Shown in pieces: positions 55,175-64,000 of a DNA stretch of 64,000 bases (position 1 is the first letter of the stretch; every line of letters starts with the position of its first letter). The notes below the pieces were generated by a model. That model was not told where the DNA came from. It worked only from the letters and a program-made list of their open reading frames with translations, and ran no database searches. This DNA comes from Ruegeria marisrubri (GTDB lineage Bacteria; Pseudomonadota; Alphaproteobacteria; Rhodobacterales; Rhodobacteraceae), in NCBI RefSeq assembly GCF_001507595.1, contig NZ_LQBQ01000001.1, positions 434,001 through 498,000 on the forward strand, read 5' to 3'. A program made the translations under genes and the position numbers.

Positions 55175-57457
55175 CTATTTCTTTTCCTGCTGCTGCTGCT
55201 CGGCCTGTTGTTCGGCCTGCTGTGTTGCGATTTCACCGGCTGCCGCACTGATGGCCGCTTTCTGTTCATCTGAAAGATGCTCGACCTCCTCCAGGCCCGG
55301 GATCGCAACGCGGACCTCGCGGCGGGCGAACTCGATACCATTTTCCTTGAAGGCGGCCTTCACACGGTTGAAGATCTCCTTTCGCAGGGTGAACTGCTTG
55401 CCCGGTTTGGCCATGAACTTGCCCCGGATGATCATGCCGACGTCATCGAAATCGAAAACGCCCTGCGATTTGAACGGCTGCAGAAAGCCGTCCTTGTGGA
55501 CCGGATCCTCCATCATCTCGGCGCCGATCTTCTTGAAGATCTTCTTGACCTTGTTCGGGTCGGTGTCGAAGGGGACCGTGAACTTCAGCTTCATGATGAC
55601 CCAGTCGCGGCTGTAGTTGGTCAGCTTCTGGATCTCGCCGTAGGGGATGGTGTGCACCGGGCCGCGATGGTGGCGCAATTGCATCGACCGGATCGAGATC
55701 TTTTCGACCGTACCGGTGGTGCCGCCCACATCGACGTATTCGCCGACGCGGAAGGCGTCGTCGATCAGGAAGAAGATCCCGCCCACGATGTCGGCGACAA
55801 GTTTCTGGGCCCCGAAACCGATGGCAAGGCCCAGAATGCCGGCACCGGCCAGAAGCGGCGTGATGTCCAGCCCTAGCGCGCCCAGCGCAAGAAGGGCGAA
55901 GATCACGGCAATCGCGACCTGCGCCGTGACGCGCAACAGCGGCAGCACGGTGGCCAGACGCGAACCGCCTGCGCCGCCACCTTCACCTGCTTCCTCGTCG
56001 GGACTCTGCTCCGCGGCGGTCTGTTCCATGGCCAGCCGGCGATTGATCCAGAGCGATACCACTTCGTTCAGGATGTAGCCGATGGCGATGATCATGAAGA
56101 ACTGGATGACCCGGCCTCCGGTGTCGGTACCCACGCCCGCGACATTGCGCAGGTCGATATCCCAGGCATTGGCGATCATCAGGATCACGAAAACACCGGC
56201 CAGAACGCGGCCAATGCGGATGTAGCTACGCTTGGTCGATTTGTGGGCGCGTTCGGCAATCGGCCCGCTGCCGATCATCGGCGGTTGCAGGTGCCGGACG
56301 AGGCCGCGGATCAACGTATCGATGGCAGGCGCCATGAGCAGCCAGAACATGGTCGTGAAATGCGCCCCGGCGGCGGCGTTTGCCATCGCCGGACTGTTCG
56401 AGGCTCCGAGATACTCGACGATGAGCCACATCGCGCCCGAGACCCCGATCGCGAAATAGGGGTAGTAGTCGGCAACCCTCTCATCGAATTCGGTGCGGTC
56501 CGGGTCGGATCCGCGCATCATGTCGCTAAGACCCTCGCGCGCGGTCCAGGCAATTACGGCGATGTAGATGTGAATCGAGGAATTCAGCCAGAAACCCAAC
56601 CGCATCTCGGCCATCGGAACGCCGTTCTGTTGGTTGAAGATCAGGATGAACAGCGTGAAACCGATCAGCAGGAACAGCCCGATCAGGTTGCGGTGAAGAT
56701 AGGTCGCCCAGTGGTCGTTCACGTTGACAAGGCGCAGAGAGGACTTCTCGGGGGCCAGCACGAAGCGCGATATGGCCGCACCCAGACGCGGGAACCAGAT
56801 CAGGTAAAAGACGAATGGCGCCGCGAAGGATATTTGCTGCTCGTCCAGCAACCGCCGGCCGATGAAAACAAGGACATAGTAGAACACCACGAGGCCCAGG
56901 ATTTCCCGGCAGAAGCGCTTGACCAGAAAAGTGACCGCACCGCGCAGATCGCTTTCGGCGTCGCTTGGCACCACCTTGATCCAGCGTCTGGTCCAGAGCC
57001 CCACGGCCTTTTCTGCGGCAAAGCCGATTGCCAGCGCCAGAGCGGTGAAGCCAAACAGCTTGGCCAATCCTTCGGTCCCGAATGTTGCACCGAAATTGGC
57101 GAAGGCCTGGATCTGGTTGGACAGCAAAGAGGGAACTTTTTGCAGCACGTCAAGCCATGACGCGACCATCGCGCCGCCGACTTCGGCCAGCGAGGCAATC
57201 AGCCCCTTTTTGTTTGTGGCTGCTTCCGTTTGTTTGGCCGCCACGGCGTCCAGACGTTCAAGCAACAGGGCGCGAACCTGATCGTCGGACATGCGAGCCA
57301 CGAGATCATCGACCTGTTCGGGGGTCAGATCTTCGGGAATGACGACGCCCTGGGGTGCGCCAGCCGCCTCGGACCCCACGGAATCGGCGGCAGAAACCGG
57401 AAACGACAAAACAAGAATCGATACCAGCGCAATCAAAAGTCGGTTGAGGTGAAACAT
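55175..57457 (-). CDS. large mechanosensitive ion channel (MscS family)
   Basis: A 760-residue channel with a signal peptide (about 1-24), a periplasmic helical region with DLTPEQVDDLVARMSDDQV, about ten membrane helices and a C-terminal MscS core (about 480-720: GLAIGFGAQKLVADIVGGIFF pore helix and the beta-domain VGEYVDVGGTTGTVEKISIRSM). The C-terminus ends in a Gln/Glu-rich tail (QQAEQQAEQQQQEKK). ATG at 57457 follows GAGGG by seven bases. It protects against osmotic shock; the extended N-terminus is as in MscK/MscM-type channels. Confidence 0.92.
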   Translation of the reverse strand: MFHLNRLLIALVSILVLSFPVSAADSVGSEAAGAPQGVVIPEDLTPEQVDDLVARMSDDQVRALLLERLDAVAAKQTEAATNKKGLIASLAEVGGAMVASWLDVLQKVPSLLSNQIQAFANFGATFGTEGLAKLFGFTALALAIGFAAEKAVGLWTRRWIKVVPSDAESDLRGAVTFLVKRFCREILGLVVFYYVLVFIGRRLLDEQQISFAAPFVFYLIWFPRLGAAISRFVLAPEKSSLRLVNVNDHWATYLHRNLIGLFLLIGFTLFILIFNQQNGVPMAEMRLGFWLNSSIHIYIAVIAWTAREGLSDMMRGSDPDRTEFDERVADYYPYFAIGVSGAMWLIVEYLGASNSPAMANAAAGAHFTTMFWLLMAPAIDTLIRGLVRHLQPPMIGSGPIAERAHKSTKRSYIRIGRVLAGVFVILMIANAWDIDLRNVAGVGTDTGGRVIQFFMIIAIGYILNEVVSLWINRRLAMEQTAAEQSPDEEAGEGGGAGGSRLATVLPLLRVTAQVAIAVIFALLALGALGLDITPLLAGAGILGLAIGFGAQKLVADIVGGIFFLIDDAFRVGEYVDVGGTTGTVEKISIRSMQLRHHRGPVHTIPYGEIQKLTNYSRDWVIMKLKFTVPFDTDPNKVKKIFKKIGAEMMEDPVHKDGFLQPFKSQGVFDFDDVGMIIRGKFMAKPGKQFTLRKEIFNRVKAAFKENGIEFARREVRVAIPGLEEVEHLSDEQKAAISAAAGEIATQQAEQQAEQQQQEKK

Positions 57458-57566
57458 CAAAGAACCCTCGACATATTAAATCTGTTGTTTTTCGGGATCA
57501 TAGGAAAAGGGGATTTCATTTCCCAGCCTCTTTGAGGCGAAATGTGAGAAACGTCGTCGGTGTGGC

Positions 57567-57595
57567 AAAAAAAAGGCCGAGCTCTAAGCTCGGCC
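57567..57595 (-). terminator. strong terminator downstream of LysR gene
   Basis: On the minus strand GGCCGAGCT and AGCTCGGCC pair perfectly, followed by TTTTTTTT. It lies about 140 bases after the LysR stop, leaving a long 3' untranslated region. Confidence 0.9.
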
Positions 57596-57622
57596 GAAGT
57601 CCAACAGGGAGGTATGAAGAAG

Positions 57623-57778
57623 ATGAGCGTTTCAGCATCATCGCCTTCGAGTGCTCATTTAGGGAGCGCATCGCCTCTGTTCAAGGAAATTCACGGTGCA
57701 AATGCCTCATGCCCGTTATGCTGCATGTGCATAGCTAAAGTTTTCCCATCTGTTTCAGTTGCTTGCGGTGCGCGATGA
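57623..57778 (+). CDS. possible small Cys-rich ORF (uncertain)
   Basis: A 51-codon frame beginning MSVSASSPSSAHLG and containing ASCPLCCMCIAK. A perfect GGGAGGT lies nine bases before the ATG at 57623. Against it: its last 15 codons are antisense to the LysR gene, no homologue is recognised, and the region could instead be the LysR 3' untranslated region. No modification enzyme is adjacent. Confidence 0.2.
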   Translation: MSVSASSPSSAHLGSASPLFKEIHGANASCPLCCMCIAKVFPSVSVACGAR

Positions 57779-58643
57779 TCTCATCCTGCACGAAGTCTCG
57801 AAACGCCGCGACGCGCTGCGAGTGCCGCAATTCCTCGGGGTAGGCCAGGTAGACCGGCACGTCGGCGCTTTCGATATCGGGAAGGACGCGCACGAGGTCG
57901 GGGAAGTCGTCGGTCACATAGTCGGGCAGAACGCCGATGCCCAGATTGTTCAGCACGCCTTGAAGCACCCCGAAATAGTTGTTCACATGCAGCAGGGAGG
58001 ACGGATTGTAGGTCATTAGGTGCTGGACCAGCATCGCGCCTGCGCTGACCTGAGCCGCGGTTGGGTTCTGGCAGATGAGTCTGTGATGCTCCATATCGGC
58101 CAGCGTTTCCAATGGGTGTCCGCTGGCCGTCAGATATTCCCGCGTTGCGTAAAGCTGAATCTGCACGGTCATCAGGCGTTTCCTGACCAAATCGGCCTGG
58201 CTGGGCTCTTTCATGCGGATCGCCACGTCGGCCTCGCGCATCGGCAAGTCGAGGACGCGCTCTTCCAGCATCAGGTCGATGTTGAGTTCGGGATATTTCT
58301 CGTAAAGCTTGGGCAGGCGCGGGGCGAGCCAGAGGGTGCCAAAGCCGAAAGTGGTCGTGACGCGCAGTTCGCCGAACACTTCTTCTTCGCTGTCGCGGAT
58401 GCGCGCGGCTGCCGCGTCCAGGCGCTTTGACATGGCGCTTGTGGCGTCGAAAAGAAGCTCACCCTGCTCGGTGAGAATCAGGCCGCGCGCATGGCGGTGA
58501 AACAGGGTCGCATTCAGCGATTCCTCAAGCGCGCGGATCTGCCGGCTGACCGCCGATTGCGACAGATTCAGCTTGTCGCCCGCATGGGTAAGGCTGCCCG
58601 CATCGGCAACCGCGTGAAATATTCTAAGCTTGTCCCAATCCAT
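57735..58643 (-). CDS. LysR family regulator beside ferredoxin oxidoreductase gene
   Basis: A 302-residue LysR-type regulator: MDWDKLRIFHAVADAGSLTH with NLSQSAVSRQIRALEESL as the helix-turn-helix, and a substrate domain from about 90 on. It is divergent from the indolepyruvate oxidoreductase gene across 173 AT-rich bases and may regulate it in response to an aromatic metabolite. A long 3' untranslated stretch and strong terminator follow. Confidence 0.92.
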   Translation of the reverse strand: MDWDKLRIFHAVADAGSLTHAGDKLNLSQSAVSRQIRALEESLNATLFHRHARGLILTEQGELLFDATSAMSKRLDAAAARIRDSEEEVFGELRVTTTFGFGTLWLAPRLPKLYEKYPELNIDLMLEERVLDLPMREADVAIRMKEPSQADLVRKRLMTVQIQLYATREYLTASGHPLETLADMEHHRLICQNPTAAQVSAGAMLVQHLMTYNPSSLLHVNNYFGVLQGVLNNLGIGVLPDYVTDDFPDLVRVLPDIESADVPVYLAYPEELRHSQRVAAFRDFVQDEIIAHRKQLKQMGKL

Positions 58644-58816
58644 CGCCGCAACTTTCGTTATGAACCCGAAGCCCTATATGAAAGAGGTAACAAATTCCAC
58701 AAGCAAACAAGGACGTTGAAACGGAAAGAGGAAAAAATCGCCTATACAGGTCAGAAATTATGACCTAATATGGGTGCAGCATAACGCACTCTATTCCGGC
58801 GAAGGGGAGACGTCAG

Positions 58817-61800
58817 ATGAGTCAGGCGAAAATATCGCTCAATGACCGGTTCGATTTGGAAAAAAGCCCAGTTCTGTTGAACGGGACGCAGGCCTTGGTG
58901 CGCCTGATGCTGATGCAGAAGGAACGCGACCGGCAGGCGGGGCTGAACACTGCGGGGCTTGTGACCGGGTATCGAGGGTCTCCGCTGGGGGCTGTGGACC
59001 TGCAGATGGAGCGGGCGCGCAAGCACCTGACTGCACATGACGTCCTTTTCCAATACGGGCTGAACGAAGACCTGGCCGCCACCGCGCTGTGGGGCAGCCA
59101 GCAGGCTGGTCTGCGGGGCGATGGCAAGTTCGATGGCGTCTTTGGCCTGTGGTACGGCAAGGGGCCGGGGGTTGACCGTTCAGGTGACGTGATGCGGCAC
59201 GCCAACATGGCCGGCACGTCCAGGCACGGCGGCGTTCTGATGGCGATGGGCGATGACCACACGGGCGAAAGCTCGACGGTCTTGCACCAGTCGGAATGGT
59301 CGCTGGTTGACATGTACATGCCCGTGGTCAGTCCGGCCGGGGTGCAGGAAATCCTCGACTACGGTATCTATGGTTTCGCATTGAGCCGGTTCGCGGGTGT
59401 CTGGGTCGGTCTCAAGACCATGAAGGACACGATCGAGGTGACCTCGGTCGTCGATGGCCGCCCGGATCGCATGAGCCTTGTGACGCCCGAGTTCGACATG
59501 CCCGAAGGTGGGCTGAACATCCGGCTGGGTGACACGCCGCATCTGCAGGAAGCCCGGATCATCGACTACAAGCGTTTTGCCGCCGAGACGTTCTCGCATG
59601 CCAACAAGATGGACAGGCGCATGTGGGGCAAGCCCGGCGCCAAGATCGGTATCGCGGCTGCGGGCAAGAACTGGCTGGATCTCGTCCATGCGATGACGCT
59701 GCTGAACATCGACGAGAACGAGGCCGAGCGGCTGGGGATCACCACCTACAAGATCGGCCAGACCTTCCCGCTGGACATGAAAGGCTTCCACGACTGGGCC
59801 GAAGGGCTGGACCTGATCATCATCGTCGAGGAAAAGCGCAAGCTGATCGAGGTGCAGGTCAAGGAGGCGATCTTTGACGATCGTCGCGGACGCCGGGTCT
59901 ATGGCTGGTACAAGGGCGGTGCCGGGACCATGCACCGCGAGGAACTGTTCCCCACGCGCGGTGCGCTCGACCCGGTGATGATCGCCGAAAAGCTGGGCGA
60001 CATCCTGATCGAAGAGGGGCGCGACACGGATGGAATCCGCGCGGGTCTCGCCAAGCTGGCCGAAGCACGCCGGGCCGACAATGCGCAGGAGATCGCGACG
60101 CGCCTGCCCTATTTCTGCTCGGGCTGTCCGCACAACACCTCGACCAAGCTGCCCGATGGCAGCCGCGCCTATGCCGGGATCGGGTGCCACTACATGGTGC
60201 AATGGATGGACCGGAACACCACCGGTTTCACGCAGATGGGCGGCGAAGGCGCCAACTGGATCGGCGAGGCGCCGTTCTCGACCACCAAGCATGTGTTCCA
60301 GAACCTGGGCGACGGCACCTACAACCACTCGGGCGTGCAGGCGATCCGGGCTGCCTTGGCGGCAAAGACCAACATCACCTTCAAGATTCTGTTCAACGAT
60401 GCCGTCGCCATGACCGGCGGCCAGCACAACGAGGGGGATCTGACCGCCGAGCAGATCGTCAACGAGTTGAACGCGATGGGGGTCAAGCACATCGCCGTTG
60501 TCTATGACGAGAAGGAAGAGGTGAACTTCGCGGCCCTGCCCAAGGGTGTCGAGACCCATGAACGGGCCGAGTTGATGAACGTGCAGGAACGTTTCCGCGA
60601 GATCGAGGGCGTCTCGGCCATCGTCTATGTCCAGACCTGTGCCGCCGAAAAACGTCGTCGCCGCAAGAAGGGCGAGTTCCCCGATCCCGACAAGCGTGTG
60701 TTCATCAATACCGATATCTGCGAGGGCTGCGGCGATTGCGGCGTTCAGTCGAACTGTGTTTCGATCGTGCCGGTCGATACCGAACTGGGGCGCAAGCGGG
60801 CGATCGACCAGTCGAGCTGCAACAAGGACTATTCGTGCCTCAACGGGTTCTGCCCGTCCTTCGTGACGCTGGAGGGCGCCAAGATCCGCAAGGAAGCCAC
60901 GACCGAGATCGACATTCCGCACCTGCCGATGCCTGAACTGCCGCAGATCGACGGCACGCATAACGTGGTCATCACCGGTGTCGGCGGCACCGGGGTCGTG
61001 ACCATCGGGGCCATTCTGGCGCAGGCGGCGCAGATCGACGGCAAGGGCGCGGGCATGATGGAGATGGCAGGCCTGGCCCAGAAGGGTGGGGCGGTGCATA
61101 TCCACTGCCGTCTGGCCAACCGGCCCGAGGACATCAGCGCGATCCGCGTCGCCACCGGCGAGGCGCACGCGCTGATCGGCGGCGATCTGGTCGTGTCGGC
61201 GGGGGCCAAGACATTGGGCCTGACGCAGTCAGGCAAGACCGGCGCGGTGGTCAACAGCCACGAGATCATCACCGGCGACTTCACCCGGAACACCGAGTTC
61301 CATATTCCGACCGAGCAGCTTTCGCTGGCGCTCGAGGCCAGGCTGAGGGATCGGCTGGACCTGTTCGATGCCTCGGAACTGGCGCGGGCTGTGATGGGCG
61401 ACTCGATCTTTTCGAACATGATGGTGTTTGGCGCCGCATGGCAGCGCGGTCTGCTGCCGATCAGCCACGATGCGATCATCGGGGCGATCGAGCTGAACGG
61501 TGCGGCAGTCGAACGCAACAAGCGTGCCTTTGAAATCGGTCGCTGGGCCGTGCTGCATCCGCAGGAGGTCGAAAAGATCCTCAAGCCGACCGTGGTCGAA
61601 CTGCCCAAGACGCTCGAGGAAAAGATCGATTTCCGAGCCGACCACCTTGTCGCCTATCAGGGCAAGCGTCTGGCAAAGCGGTATCGCGCCATGGTGGACG
61701 GTATCGAAGATGCGGCGCTGAAAGAGGCGGTCGCCAAGGGATACCACAAGCTGCTGTCCTACAAGGACGAGTACGAAGTGGCCCGGATGTTGCTGACCAC

Positions 61801-62236
61801 CCGCGAAAAGGTGGAAAGCGAGTTCGACGGTGAGCCGAAGATGACCCTGCATCTCGCACCGCCGATCCTGGGTGGAAAGGGCCCGGATGGCCGCCCGAAA
61901 AAGCGGGAATACGGCGAATGGATGCTGGGGCCGCTCAAGCTGCTGGCCAAGATGAAATGGACGCGGGGAACCCCGCTCGACATCTTTGGCTACAGCGCGG
62001 ACCGCAGGATGGAGCGGGCATTGATCCGACAGTATGAGAAGGACATGAAAGAGGTTCTGCCCAAGCTGACGCCGCAGACCCGTGACGCGATCATTGCCTT
62101 GGCGGAGCTGCCGCTCAAGATCCGGGGCTTTGGTCCGGTCATGAAGGAAAACGAGGCCAAGGCGGCCAAACGGCGCGAAGAACTGCTGGCGGTGATCCGT
62201 CAGGGCGGTCCGGAAATGAAGAAGGCGGCGGAATAA
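58817..62236 (+). CDS. indolepyruvate ferredoxin oxidoreductase, fused alpha/beta type
   Basis: A 1139-residue fusion of the two IOR subunits. The N-terminal half holds the alpha domains (LNGTQALVRLMLMQ, GYRGSPLGAVDLQM) and the TPP domain (FCSGCPHNTSTKLPDG and GIGCHYMVQWMDRN). A cysteine-rich segment CEGCGDCGVQSNC...SCNKDYSCLNGFC near residues 635-680 binds iron-sulfur clusters. The C-terminal half carries the gamma-like domain GVGGTGVVTIGAILAQAAQID. It decarboxylates aryl-pyruvates from aromatic amino acids to aryl-acetyl-CoA, reducing ferredoxin or another acceptor. ATG at 58817, after GGGGAGA. Confidence 0.94.
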   Translation: MSQAKISLNDRFDLEKSPVLLNGTQALVRLMLMQKERDRQAGLNTAGLVTGYRGSPLGAVDLQMERARKHLTAHDVLFQYGLNEDLAATALWGSQQAGLRGDGKFDGVFGLWYGKGPGVDRSGDVMRHANMAGTSRHGGVLMAMGDDHTGESSTVLHQSEWSLVDMYMPVVSPAGVQEILDYGIYGFALSRFAGVWVGLKTMKDTIEVTSVVDGRPDRMSLVTPEFDMPEGGLNIRLGDTPHLQEARIIDYKRFAAETFSHANKMDRRMWGKPGAKIGIAAAGKNWLDLVHAMTLLNIDENEAERLGITTYKIGQTFPLDMKGFHDWAEGLDLIIIVEEKRKLIEVQVKEAIFDDRRGRRVYGWYKGGAGTMHREELFPTRGALDPVMIAEKLGDILIEEGRDTDGIRAGLAKLAEARRADNAQEIATRLPYFCSGCPHNTSTKLPDGSRAYAGIGCHYMVQWMDRNTTGFTQMGGEGANWIGEAPFSTTKHVFQNLGDGTYNHSGVQAIRAALAAKTNITFKILFNDAVAMTGGQHNEGDLTAEQIVNELNAMGVKHIAVVYDEKEEVNFAALPKGVETHERAELMNVQERFREIEGVSAIVYVQTCAAEKRRRRKKGEFPDPDKRVFINTDICEGCGDCGVQSNCVSIVPVDTELGRKRAIDQSSCNKDYSCLNGFCPSFVTLEGAKIRKEATTEIDIPHLPMPELPQIDGTHNVVITGVGGTGVVTIGAILAQAAQIDGKGAGMMEMAGLAQKGGAVHIHCRLANRPEDISAIRVATGEAHALIGGDLVVSAGAKTLGLTQSGKTGAVVNSHEIITGDFTRNTEFHIPTEQLSLALEARLRDRLDLFDASELARAVMGDSIFSNMMVFGAAWQRGLLPISHDAIIGAIELNGAAVERNKRAFEIGRWAVLHPQEVEKILKPTVVELPKTLEEKIDFRADHLVAYQGKRLAKRYRAMVDGIEDAALKEAVAKGYHKLLSYKDEYEVARMLLTTREKVESEFDGEPKMTLHLAPPILGGKGPDGRPKKREYGEWMLGPLKLLAKMKWTRGTPLDIFGYSADRRMERALIRQYEKDMKEVLPKLTPQTRDAIIALAELPLKIRGFGPVMKENEAKAAKRREELLAVIRQGGPEMKKAAE

Positions 62237-62314
62237 ACCGTCGCACTTCTGTTGCAAGAGCTATGCAAGATTGCTGCCTGCCCTTATTTGGCGGGCAGCA
62301 ATTCGGAGCAGCGC

Positions 62315-63193
62315 ATGGCCTCGCGAAAACATATCGCCCGCGACATCTCTTACGCCCATTCCGCCTCGACCAGGGGCGGGCGGGTCGTGATCCGCCTGAT
62401 GGAGAACTCGACCGGGCGGCTGCGCCTGATCAAGCGCGCAGAAGGTTACGAGAAAGAGGTGGCGAACGGCCGTGACTTCTGGTCGGTGATGGTCGAACGT
62501 TACGGGCTCACGTTGAGCGTCACAGGCGGGGCCTTGTCGAACATTCCCAAGGACGGCCCGCTGATCCTGATCGCCAACCATCCCTATGGCATTCTGGATG
62601 GGTTGATGATGGGGCACATCCTGTCGGAAACCAGGGGCGATTTTCGCATCCTCGCGAACCGCGTATTCCGCAAGGCCGAGGATCTGAACCAGACCATCCT
62701 GCCGATCGCATTCGATGAAACGAAGGAGGCGACGAGGCTGAACCTCGAGACGCGCAAGGCCGCATTGAGCTATCTTTCAGAGGGGGGAGCGATCGGGGTT
62801 TTCCCCGGCGGCACAGTCAGCACGGCGGTCCGGCCGTTCTCGCATCCGATGGACCCGGGCTGGCGCGGATTTACCGCGCGGATGGTGTCGAAGTCGAACG
62901 CCGTTGTGGTGCCGGTTTTCTTCGATGGGCATACTTCGCGTCTGTTCCAGATCGCAAGCCATCTGCACAGCACGCTGCGCATGGGGCTTTTGATCAAGGA
63001 GTTCAAGAAGCGCGTCGATACCCCGGTGGACGTGGTCATCGGCAAACCCATCGGGCGCGACATTCTCGACCCCTTGGCAGGTGACATGCGCAAGATGATG
63101 GATTTTCTGCGCAAAGCCACGTATGAGCTTTCCCCGACGCCGCTGAAGTCTTACGACTACGGCTATGAATTCGAGGAACGGCATCGCGCCTGA
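62315..63193 (+). CDS. 1-acyl-glycerol-3-phosphate acyltransferase-like protein (PlsC fold)
   Basis: A 292-residue membrane-associated acyltransferase. The catalytic block is [21 protein letters not shown] (N-H-P-x4-D instead of the usual H-x4-D), and [15 protein letters not shown] is the second motif, E being replaced by [26 protein letters not shown] closes the C-terminus. ATG at 62315 has GGAG seven bases upstream; an upstream ATG at 62252 does not. Possible roles are lipid A-type or ornithine-lipid acylation; not decided. Confidence 0.82.
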   Translation: MASRKHIARDISYAHSASTRGGRVVIRLMENSTGRLRLIKRAEGYEKEVANGRDFWSVMVERYGLTLSVTGGALSNIPKDGPLILIANHPYGILDGLMMGHILSETRGDFRILANRVFRKAEDLNQTILPIAFDETKEATRLNLETRKAALSYLSEGGAIGVFPGGTVSTAVRPFSHPMDPGWRGFTARMVSKSNAVVVPVFFDGHTSRLFQIASHLHSTLRMGLLIKEFKKRVDTPVDVVIGKPIGRDILDPLAGDMRKMMDFLRKATYELSPTPLKSYDYGYEFEERHRA

Positions 63194-63201
63194 AGGGGCA
63201 A

Positions 63202-64000
63202 ATGGCAGTAGGCATCTTTGATTCCGGGTTGGGCGGGCTGACCGTCCTGAATGCCGCGCAGAAACGTCTGCCGGAGGTGGATTTCCTGTATTTCGCCGAC
63301 AGCGCCCACGCGCCCTATGGCGTGCGGGATTCGGAGGATATCTATCAACTCACCCGCAAGGCCGTGCATGACCTGTGGGACCGGGGTTGCAACCTTGTGA
63401 TTCTGGCCTGCAACACCGCCAGCGCTGCGGCGCTGCGCCGGATGCAGGAGGAAGGCGTGCCCCCCGGCAAGCGTGTTCTGGGCGTCTTCGTGCCGCTGAT
63501 CGAGGCCCTGACCGAGCGGCACTGGGGTGACAATTCGCCTCCGCGTGAGGTTGAGGTCAAACATGTGGCGCTCTTCGCGACCCCGGCGACCGTGGCCAGC
63601 CGGGCGTTCCAGCGCGAATTGGCCTTCCGGGCCATCGGCGTCGATGTCGAGGCGCAGAGCTGCGGCGGTGTGGTCGATGCGATCGAGGAGGGCGACCTGA
63701 TCCTGGCCGAGGCGTTGGTGCGGTCCCATGTGGACGCGTTGAAACGCAAGATGCCCCATCCGCAGGCGGCCGTTCTGGGCTGCACCCATTACCCTCTGAT
63801 GGAGACGACTTTCCAGGAGGCGCTGGGGCCCGAGGTCAAGGTTTTCAGCCAGGGGGCGCTGGTTGCCGAAAGCCTGGCGGACTATCTGCAACGGCACCCC
63901 GATATGTTGGGCACGGGAGAAGGTGGATTCCTGACCACCGGTCGTCCGGATTTCGTCAGCGACCGCGCGACGCAGTTTCTCCGACGACCGATCACCTTTC
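63202..64000 (+). CDS. murI: glutamate racemase, 3' end cut by window edge
   Basis: Visible 266 codons of an enzyme supplying D-glutamate for peptidoglycan. [20 protein letters not shown] opens the protein; the two catalytic cysteines are in [10 protein letters not shown] near residue 71 and LGCTHYPLM near 193. The protein is close to full length when the window ends. AAGGGG lies just before the ATG. It follows the acyltransferase by eight bases. Confidence 0.94.
   Translation, partial: MAVGIFDSGLGGLTVLNAAQKRLPEVDFLYFADSAHAPYGVRDSEDIYQLTRKAVHDLWDRGCNLVILACNTASAAALRRMQEEGVPPGKRVLGVFVPLIEALTERHWGDNSPPREVEVKHVALFATPATVASRAFQRELAFRAIGVDVEAQSCGGVVDAIEEGDLILAEALVRSHVDALKRKMPHPQAAVLGCTHYPLMETTFQEALGPEVKVFSQGALVAESLADYLQRHPDMLGTGEGGFLTTGRPDFVSDRATQFLRRPITF

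Overview
The window is a dense, GC-rich (roughly 63-65% by eye) bacterial chromosome segment of mostly housekeeping and catabolic genes. The gene content points to an alphaproteobacterium of the Rhodobacteraceae (Roseobacter group, Ruegeria-like). Supporting signs are a GTTC-N7-GTTC LexA box in front of uvrA, a PE-methylating phosphatidylcholine pathway, a TRAP transporter, a fused indolepyruvate:ferredoxin oxidoreductase, a zapA operon with a coiled-coil partner, and hairpin-rich intergenic repeats of a kind common in roseobacters. The genus is inferred, not proven. No rRNA, CRISPR array, prophage or intact insertion sequence was seen.

Layout. 1-5.4 kb: an iron-sulfur protein running in from the left edge, a haem c protein with a TupA-like N-terminus, then a tight four-gene run (DUF6494-like, Mrp/ApbC, DUF4444-type ligase-like, DUF6505-like) and a flavin reductase. 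5.5-14.4 kb, all minus strand: acs, adk, DUF4212, a sodium:solute (acetate-type) symporter, a cNMP/CBS/nucleotidyltransferase-like regulator, a small membrane protein and a membrane-anchored DnaQ-type exonuclease, together an acetate uptake and activation module. 14.9-18.0 kb: a TRAP transporter (P, Q, M) with an intercistronic hairpin. 18.2-21.7 kb: arginase, CtlX-type hydrolase and ornithine cyclodeaminase with a divergent Lrp/AsnC regulator, then tRNA-Val. 22.0-24.0 kb: psd-pssA-pmtA, the route from CDP-diacylglycerol through PS and PE to PC.

24.2-31.9 kb: pirin, GNAT acetyltransferase, two identical tRNA-Asp genes, rhodanese, uvrA with an SOS box, an AT-richer ATP-grasp gene that looks acquired, a VOC protein and a small secreted protein. 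32.0-35.1 kb and 39.7-41.2 kb: valine catabolism (acyl-CoA dehydrogenase, hydroxyisobutyryl-CoA hydrolase, mmsB, and separately mmsA with a LysR regulator), interrupted by a lipase-like protein, a YbdK ligase, a methyltransferase, a fasciclin protein and an L,D-transpeptidase that appears to start at TTG. 42.2-49.0 kb: CBS protein, coaD, gap, a HPF/cold-shock fusion, DUF2267, DUF808 and tkt. 49.2-53.9 kb: coiled-coil protein, zapA, MliC-like protein, then grxD, bolA and purL on the other strand. 54.0-64 kb: an Omp85-type barrel, a large MscS channel, a LysR regulator, the ferredoxin oxidoreductase, an acyltransferase and murI running off the right edge.

The less-explained signals are the TupA/cytochrome chimera, an EF-hand-like loop in the symporter, a 12-mer TGCA-N4-TGCA shared in inverted orientation by the pirin and mmsA/LysR control regions, 32-bp-spaced direct repeats before pirin, and a possible Cys-rich small ORF or 3'UTR RNA beside the iorA-linked LysR gene. 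I did not find a clearly new multi-gene system; most of the window is ordinary core genome.
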